A stretch of DNA of 64,000 nucleotides, from contig CATNEN010000001.1 of NCBI GenBank assembly GCA_950097015.1, positions 17,984,501 to 18,048,500 of the forward strand, read 5' to 3'. The position numbers were made by a program, and so were the translations under genes. The first letter of the stretch is position 1; every line of letters starts with the position of its first letter. The notes beneath the pieces are model-generated. The model did no database searches, was not told where the DNA came from, and was given only the letters and a program-made list of their open reading frames with translations. This DNA is from Macrostomum hystrix (lineage: Eukaryota; Platyhelminthes; Macrostomidae). Shown here in pieces: positions 58,101 through 64,000 of the stretch.

Positions 58101-61100
58101 TCCCCAGCAGCCACCGTCATCAAGTTCGGGATTTCCCCAGCAGCCACCGTCATCAAGTGCGGGATTTCCCCAGCAGCCACAGTCATCAAGTTCGGGATTT
58201 CCCCAGCAGCCACAGTCATCAAGTTCGGGATTTCCCCAGCAGCCACCGTCATCAAGTGCGGGATTTCCCCAGCAGCCACAGTCATCAAGTTCGGGATTTC
58301 CCCAGCAGCCACCGTCATCAAGCGCGGGATTTCCCCAGCAGCCAACATCATCAAGCGCCGGATTTCCCCAGCAGCCACCATCATCATGTGCAGGATTTCC
58401 CCAGCAGCCACCATCATCATGTGCAGGATTTCCCCAGCAGCAAATCATTTCGAATTCGGGATTTCCACAGCAGTCAGCTTCCATGACAGCGGGACATTCG
58501 CAGCAGCTAGCAGTATCTATGATGGGATTCTCCCAGCAACAGGGAGCTACACCTGGATTTCCGCAGTTTCCCGAATCTTCTTTGGGAAGATTTAGTGGTG
58601 TCTCTCAACAGCAGGCCAACTCCTCAGCAGGATTTCCTCAGCGTCAGCAGCTTTCCTCTTGGGGATTTTCCCAGCTTCCTGAAACATCGACTGGCGCGTT
58701 TTCTCAGCCTATGCAAACGGTTTTTGCTGCCAATGCGTCGCCCCAGCAACCCAGCGTGTCAGGGCTTCGATTTCCTCAGCAGCCAGGAACGTCCAGTGCA
58801 GGACTTCCTGGAAATTCCTCAGGTTCTCAACAGCCAGCACCCGAAAAGTCTAGTTACCCCCAGCAACCAGGACCTTCTGTTGGAGCATTTCCACAACAAC
58901 AGTCAGTTTCGACCGGAGGATTCCCCCAGCAACCGTCAGTTTCGACCTGGGGATTCCCACAGCAACCAGCAGCATCAATCGGAGGATTCCCCCAGCAACC
59001 GTCAGTTTCGACCGCGGGTTTCCCCCAACAACAGTCAATATCGAACGGAGAATTCCGCCAGCAAGCGTCAGTATCGACCGGGGGATTCCCCCCGCAACCG
59101 TCAGTTTCGACCGGGGGATTCCCCCAGCAACCGTCAGTTTCGACCGCGGGGTTCCCCCAGAAACCGTCAGTATCGACCGGGGCATTCCCCCAGCAACAGT
59201 CAGTTTCGACGGGAGGATTCTCTCAGCAACCGGGAAATTTCGTTAATAACTATCCCCAACAACCAGCCGGTTTTTCATCTGTGCCGAACCAGTTTGTTCA
59301 GCCGCAGCAGCCACCACTTGTCGAGCCACTGAAACCTCAGCAGCAACAGCAGCAGCAGCAGCAGCCTTGCAGCCTTCCAGCAGTGCGACCCACAGGGTTT
59401 GCCCAGCAGCCAGTATTAAACACTGAGGCAGCCAAGCCATCTTCTGGTGCCTCAACACCCCAGCAGCAGCAGCAGCAGCAGCAGCATCAGCAGCAGCAAG
59501 TGAGTAGCGATAGCCAGCAAGCAACCAAAAACAACAGCAGCAACGGTAGCCGCAGCCTGTTGGACTCAGTAGCTGATGACTCGGCCGCAGCTGCTGCGGC
59601 AGTGCTGAAGCCGTCTGTGCTAACCAGCGCCGAGCGGGAACTGCAAGTAGCCGAGGCTCAGCTGCGCAAACAGAGCGGAGTGGACCGGCTGTCAGATAAT
59701 CTGCTGTTCAATCAGCTGATTGCCGACACGGAGCGGTTGGGTCGCAGGCTGCCCGTGCCCGACGCCTGGCAGCTGCACCAAGCGGCCCTAAAAGCTCTAC
59801 TTGGAGGCCATCAGCGTCGCCCGGCAACCGTTGCTATGTGCCATCCTATGCAGAATCGATCCCCAGAGTGCGTGCCCTACGATTCCAATCGGGTGATAGT
59901 GGGCGACGATTCTGCCTACCTGAACGCCAGCCTTGTCCACTGGCAGAGCACTAGGCTCATACTGGCTCAGCAGCCAACCAAATCTCAGCTGGCCTCATTC
60001 TATCGCATGCTGGTCCAATACGGCTGCGAGCTGATGTGCCAGCTGGGGCCGTCCGTGCCCGGGCTGGCTCCCTATTGGCCAGATGCCAAAGGAGAATCGG
60101 CCAACTACGGCCCGGTTGAGGTGACCGTGCGGGCCTTGCACCCTGGAGAGGCCGACTGCACGGAACGTGTCATCGCCGTGCGGGTTGGTGATGCGTCCCG
60201 CACACTGGTCATGCTGCAGGTAGGCCTTCCTAACCTTATTCTTGTTACCGATGTACTTGGGGTAATGCCCGATTGATCTGGTAGGGTAATGACAGATTGA
60301 TATACTAGGGACATGATGACAGATTGATATACTAGGGACATGATGACAGATTGATATACTAGGACATGATGACAGATTGATATACTAGGACATGATGACA
60401 GATTGATATACTAGGGACATGATGACAGATTGATATACTAGGACATGATGACAGATTGATATACTAGGGACATGATGACAGATTGATATACTAGGGACAT
60501 GATGACAGATTGATATACTAGGGACATGATGACAGATTGATATACTAGGGACATGATGACAGATTGATATACTAGGGACATGATGACAGATTGATATTCT
60601 AGGACATGATGACGGATTGATCTAGTAGGGTAATGACGGATTGATCTAGTAGGGTAATGACGGATTGATCTAGTAGGGTAATGACGGATTGATCTAGTAG
60701 GGTAATGACGGATTGATCTAGTAGGGTAATGACGGATTGATCTAGTAGGGTAATGACGGATTGATCTAGTAGGGTAATGACGGATTGATCTAGTAGGGTA
60801 ATGACGGATTGATCTAGTAGGGTAATGACGGATTGATCTAGTAGGGTAATGACGGATTGATCTGTCCCATCGCAGGTGCACTCGGACTACCCGGCAGCAG
60901 TTGAGCGCGCCTGTCAGGTGCTGAGCGATCAGCGCTCTCCGCTGCGTCCCGTCTGCTTGGTCTGCCCGGACGGGTCGACCAAGTGCGGCCTGTTTGGCGC
61001 CCTCCTGGCCGCCAGGCATCAGCTCAAACTGGACGGCAAAATGCCGCCTCTGGTTGACATCGCAGCCTCCCTTGCCAGCCAACGGCCCTGCGTACTGTCC

Positions 61101-62714
61101 GACCCGCAGCAGCTGCAACATTTGTACGCCAACTTTCACGAGATCTGCCAGATACTGCTTCGAAAGAAGGGCGTTCTGGTGCGCCAGTCGTCTACCGCAG
61201 CCGCTGCCTCCGCCGCTGTCGCCGCCGCGGCCGCTGCAGCTGCGGCTAAGTCCACATCTCGAGTAGCTAGCAGCGAGAGATCCTCGCCTACTCAAGGCAC
61301 AAGCTGCGGTGAGTTTTGTGAGGCTACAAACACTTTAAGGGGGTGATTAAAATATGGTTACCTGGACATTGCATCCTTGAGTTTGTGATTTCCTGGAATG
61401 GACATCCTCGGGGGTCAGTGGCCTACGCGTTTGCCTCTCGCACCGAGGCGAGGCCACATTAATTTGGGGCGCAGTCGCTGAAAGTGTCACTAGTGTCACT
61501 AAATGATGTGCCATGCCCGCAGCCCTCCTGCAATTATATACATGTATAATGACATTCTCAGGTATGCGATTTCCGGGAAATAGTATACTCGTACTTCAGG
61601 GATCGGGTTTCCTGGAAAAGTATACCGAGTTTTCCGGGAAACTGTTTTCTTGGTGCTTAGGTTTCCTTGATATCGTAACCTATAAGACAATCTTTGCCTA
61701 AAATAATTCTCAAGGGCCATAATTTCCAGTAAATTATATCCTACTTACTGAATGAGATTTCCTGCAAAAAATATTGGATTCTTTTTAATAAATAGAAAAT
61801 AGCTTTAATTTTCTTTACTTGCCTACTTACAGTAGTGTAGGGGGCGAGTGGGTCAGCGGCTAACGTCGCTGCCTCGCACTCCAAAGGACGCTAGTTCGAT
61901 TCACCCTTCAAGTCACGATTAATTTCGGGACTTGTTGGGGGGTTTGGACAGTAGCGACCGGCGGAGGTGCACCATATTTCGTGCAATCAAAGCTTGAAAT
62001 AATAGCTTCGCTCCTACCTTCTGTGTGCCTGTTCTGCGTTGTGTGAGTTGTGTGCGTTGGCGCTGGGGCCTGAGACCTTGCGGGGGGGGGGTGGCTGGAG
62101 GGCGGGTGTACACCGCCGCGCGCTTTCTGGACTTCCGTCAGCGCGATTGGATAAGTGTACACTTATCACCCGGCCCCCCTGAGGACTGATTTCTTATCAG
62201 CCTTCCGCGCCCCGGCTTGGTCTGCTATGTGCGTGTGGGGCTGGGGTGGGGGGGCACTGCTGCCTATTCTGGGTGCCTCCTGCCCTCCCCGGCTGGTCTG
62301 TGCTGCTGTGTGTGGTGCCTGCTCAGGGGAGGCGGCGCGATGGGCGCAAAAGCGCCTAGTTCGCCGGTCTGGGGGCGTGCCGCTCCGTCGCTTGTGCGAC
62401 AAGTGCCCCGGGCCCCCTGCAGATAGATAGAGATACAGTAGTGTAAATTTCTCGAAACTCGAAATTTCTCCGCTGCTTCAGAGCCATCCAAGCCTGAGGC
62501 GGCTGGTGGTGCGTCAAGCAATGGGTCGCCAGCCAAGGACTTTCTGCAGTCGCTGGACGCGAAGAACATCCGTATCGAACCGGTGCCAGAGGACAAGCGA
62601 CGCATTCGACGCGAAGATTTCAACAGCGGCCGAGAGAGTCGACTAAAACCGGAGCAGGTGCCGAACGATCCATTCAGCTCGCTGGATCCGCTCTGGTCGC
62701 ATCATAAGCAATGA
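49175..62714 (+). CDS. PTPN23: HD-PTP/PTPN23 homologue: Bro1, V domain, Q/P-rich region, inactive-looking phosphatase domain
   Basis: Eleven exons (49175-49258, 50127-50201, 50281-50408, 50612-51011, 52445-52735, 53802-54026, 54680-55063, 55517-55945, 56878-60219, 60876-61308, 62482-62714), phase-consistent, give 2007 residues against roughly 1600 in vertebrates. Bro1 spans about 1-385 (KYYGQLQLLKSRFPM, EEAAVLYNIGSLES, AQAQECVF, EKDNNLIYHAQ). ALIX-type V-domain coiled coils run to 672. Exon 9 encodes a 940-residue Gln/Pro-rich region with 11-residue GFPQQP repeats, then the start of the phosphatase domain (VPYDSNRVIV from 1671, AYLNAS). Exon 10 holds the P-loop, CPDGSTK at Cys1816-Lys1822, where C(x)5R is expected. 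The end, NDPFSSLDPLWSHHK, matches the conserved HD-PTP terminus. In known animals it sorts ubiquitinated cargo with ESCRT-0, -I and -III at endosomes. Several introns carry private minisatellites. Confidence 0.95.
50439..50576. repeat. 33-bp repeat, about four copies, in PTPN23 intron 3
   Basis: Four copies of a unit containing gtagactgggatttgggatg and gagtgtctgcat. It occupies most of a 203-bp intron and is a probable young or small array. Confidence 0.85.
51155..51960. repeat. 44-bp minisatellite in PTPN23 intron 4
   Basis: About 18 copies of a 44-bp unit containing cttagtttctaagaatgcaa and tgtatggtttcttagaattc. Each unit has two short stem-like motifs (ttctaagaa and ttcttagaa). Diverged copies continue on both sides. 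Confidence 0.95.
52780..53740. repeat. 20-bp minisatellite in PTPN23 intron 5
   Basis: About 48 copies of a 20-bp unit, gtagactgggaggtagagaa, with gaagtagattg and ggagggaga variants. The intron is 1066 bp and the array covers about 90 percent of it. Its unit is closely related to that of the next intron. Confidence 0.95.
54085..54645. repeat. 21-bp minisatellite in PTPN23 intron 6
   Basis: About 27 copies of a 21-bp unit containing gtagactgggaggtggagtg. It covers most of a 653-bp intron. The first fifteen bases match the intron 5 unit, so the two introns share repeat ancestry despite an intervening 225-nt exon. Confidence 0.95.
55064..55250. repeat. 30-bp repeat starting at the donor of PTPN23 intron 7
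   Basis: About six copies of a 30-bp unit (agctgtactccagtcatttg plus tttggtcatt). The first copy begins within the donor itself (gtgagctgtactccag). Diverged copies of the gtcatt motif continue to about 55490. Confidence 0.9.
55957..56790. repeat. 20-bp minisatellite in PTPN23 intron 8
   Basis: About 42 copies of a 20-bp unit, cacctgttatcccgtactct, with atattct, acact and ttctct variants. It starts about eleven bases after the donor. The acctgtta core is shared with the arrays at 5.1 and 7.1 kb. Confidence 0.95.
57640..58445 (+). repeat. 33-bp coding minisatellite in PTPN23 exon 9
   Basis: About 24 in-frame copies of a 33-bp unit encoding GFPQQPPSSSS or close variants; the first few read GFHQQPVTSA. 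Because the unit is a multiple of three, copy-number change keeps frame. Confidence 0.95.
58870..59230 (+). repeat. Second 33-bp coding minisatellite in PTPN23 exon 9
   Basis: About eleven copies of an 11-residue unit, GGFPQQPSVST, diverged from but clearly related to the first coding array. Glutamine tracts from CAG runs follow near 59340 and 59460. Confidence 0.9.
60260..60868. repeat. Composite minisatellite in PTPN23 intron 9
   Basis: The left half (to about 60605) has a 26-27-bp unit (acagattgatatactaggga plus catgatg). The right half has a homogeneous 24-bp unit (tgatctagtagggtaatgac plus ggat). One 24-bp-like copy also sits at the extreme left. The array ends about eight bases before the acceptor of exon 10. 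Confidence 0.95.
61410..61548 (+). mobile_element. tRNA-derived SINE, family 1, copy f (internally deleted)
   Basis: The head (gggggtcagtggcctacgcg) is followed by gcgaggccacattaatttgg, then joins directly to the terminal agtgtcactaaatgatgtgc block and gcagccctcctgcaatta tail. The flanks gacatcctc (61401-61409) and gacattctc (61551-61559) look like an imperfect target duplication. It lies in PTPN23 intron 10. Confidence 0.8.
61840..62433 (+). mobile_element. tRNA-derived SINE, family 3, with 12-bp target-site duplication
   Basis: A 594-bp element starting ggggcgagtgggtcagcggc (box A-like), then cgctagttcgattcaccc (box B-like). A GC-rich body follows and the end is a short agatagatagaga tail. 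It is bounded by perfect copies of tacagtagtgta at 61828-61839 and 62434-62445. It lies in PTPN23 intron 10, about 36 bp upstream of the exon 11 acceptor, in sense orientation. Confidence 0.88.
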
Positions 62715-63855
62715 ATGCGGATTTGGACTAAGTATTTTTCTTATCAATTTAGCAAGGAAAAATTTACTTTCTTTTGGCAATTTCATTTCCGAAAATACAT
62801 TTTACGTTCAGATGTCGACTGTTCTACTTACAGCGAATCTATCAGTAGTGTGAACGTGCACTTTTGTTAAAATTTACATAGAAAACAGTAAATTCAATGT
62901 AATTAATTAAGAAACATTTTCGCTTTTTTAATTTAATTCAATCCATGATATTAATTTGCGTATTCAGTTATCTTTGCTTTTTGATAAGCAATTTTCTACT
63001 TCTCTACTCAACCATAAAGGGCGTCTCTTTGATTTAATGTCCAAAAGCACATTACTTATGAAAGCTTTCATGACTGTCTCGGTGATGCACGGATGCTGTC
63101 AGTGAATTCAAGTAAAAACAAGGCCCAAATACTCCTCTTTATAAATTGAAGTTTTTTGCGTTATCCGGGTGAATACAAAGAAAATGTGACTACCTTTAAT
63201 TTCCTTTTATTGCTTTACTATCTATCTCTTTCTTTTCGTGATTGTGATCCATTGCTTTTCTAATCAGTTTGTACATTATATAAATGATTTTTCATGCTTA
63301 AACCTCCACTTCAGTTTGTTCAGTTATTTGCCACAGATCTCGTTTTCGGTTTCTGAAGATATTCAGCAAAATAAATGTTCGATTCACTGTGCAAGGAGAA
63401 ACGAACAGAAGGTTTAACACATTCTATTGCTTTCGATTTGTGTTTCCAAGCAATTGTAAAATAAAATGTGTTTTATCTCATTTAGATTCTTTGCGAATTG
63501 GTACGTACATAACTACTGTTAGTAGAGTAAGTTAAATCCACTTCCATTTAGCTTTCCACTAGCTATGTAAGCGCAGAGAAGCATGCATTTTTCGATACAT
63601 ATAGGCATTAATATCTCTTATTTACATAATTACTTCGAATACAATATTCTATTTAGTTATTCTATTCGGGAGCGCTTTTATTTTTATTTTTATATGTATT
63701 AAAAAAAAAATTTAAAGCTACATGTCAACTAGCATCCCCAGATGGTTTTGGAATAAAATAAGAAACAGATGCTAAGAAAATAAATTTCGCTTACTGTATG
63801 TATAGCCTAGTCCTAGTTTAGAAAACCTTCACAAAACCTTATCAAAAGCAAAAGT
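62715..63855. other. PTPN23 3' UTR and downstream spacer
   Basis: AT-rich sequence without coding features. It contains the 3' UTR and candidate polyadenylation signals. Confidence 0.6.
63370..63375 (+). terminator. Candidate polyadenylation signal of PTPN23
   Basis: AATAAA about 650 nt after the stop codon. A second AATAAA-like site (gtaaaataaaatg) lies about 90 nt further on. Confidence 0.4.
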
Positions 63856-63926
63856 TGCATCGGCCGGGAATCGAACCCGGGCCGCCCGCGTGGCAGGCGA
63901 GCATTCTACCACTGAACCACCGATGC
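63856..63926 (-). tRNA. tRNA-Gly (anticodon GCC)
   Basis: A 71-nt gene on the minus strand. The acceptor stem gcatcgg pairs with ccgatgc. The D arm contains tggttcagtggtagaatgc (box A), the anticodon loop is ctgccac, and the T arm has gggttcgattccc (box B) followed by discriminator A. A TTTT pol III terminator follows within a few bases. Length and sequence closely match the conserved animal tRNA-Gly(GCC). Confidence 0.97.
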
Positions 63927-64000
63927 TTACCTCCGAATAGACAACTGTCCTCCTTTGTACGAGAAGCCGAAAAAGTTACGACCACATTCACATGGCACGT

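Overview
The window is nuclear DNA of an animal. Six multi-domain genes are split by, or lie among, GT-AG introns, the standard stop codons are used, polyadenylation signals follow several stops, and a tRNA-Gly(GCC) gene closes the window. Gene content (hnRNP L, HD-PTP/PTPN23, an ionotropic glutamate receptor, RBR ubiquitin ligases, secreted LamG-like proteins) and tRNA-derived SINEs suggest an invertebrate, perhaps a lophotrochozoan such as a free-living flatworm. The species is not determined.

Layout. 1-1.5 kb: the 5' end of a minus-strand gene running off the left edge. 3.4-18.6 kb: gene-poor, nearly continuous blocks of different minisatellites (units of 8, 14/28, 16, 20 and 23 bp). 19.1-25.7 kb: two tandem minus-strand genes for membrane-anchored RBR E3 ligases. 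26.9-28.0 kb: a 41-bp array. 29.9-35.0 kb: hnRNP L on the minus strand, five coding exons. 36.0-48.2 kb: two oppositely oriented paralogues of a secreted LamG-like protein flanking an eleven-exon ionotropic glutamate receptor gene. 49.2-62.7 kb: an eleven-exon HD-PTP (PTPN23/Bro1) gene. 63.9 kb: tRNA-Gly.

Three themes run across genes. First, compact introns are about 70-170 bp, and most longer introns are explained by a minisatellite private to that intron, often reaching to within tens of bases of the splice sites, or by SINEs. Second, both paralogue pairs (RBR and LamG) share a gapless, nearly identical core (893 bp and 508 bp) bounded sharply by diverged sequence, which is the signature of gene conversion. 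Third, three tRNA-derived SINE families occur, several copies with recognisable target-site duplications. The genes do not form an obvious pathway. Single-gene oddities are a glutamate receptor with a rewritten M3 gate and altered ligand residues, and an HD-PTP whose phosphatase loop has lost the invariant arginine.

All exon coordinates were derived by hand from splice consensus, reading phase and similarity to known families. No alignment or database search was run. Repeat boundaries and copy numbers are approximate.
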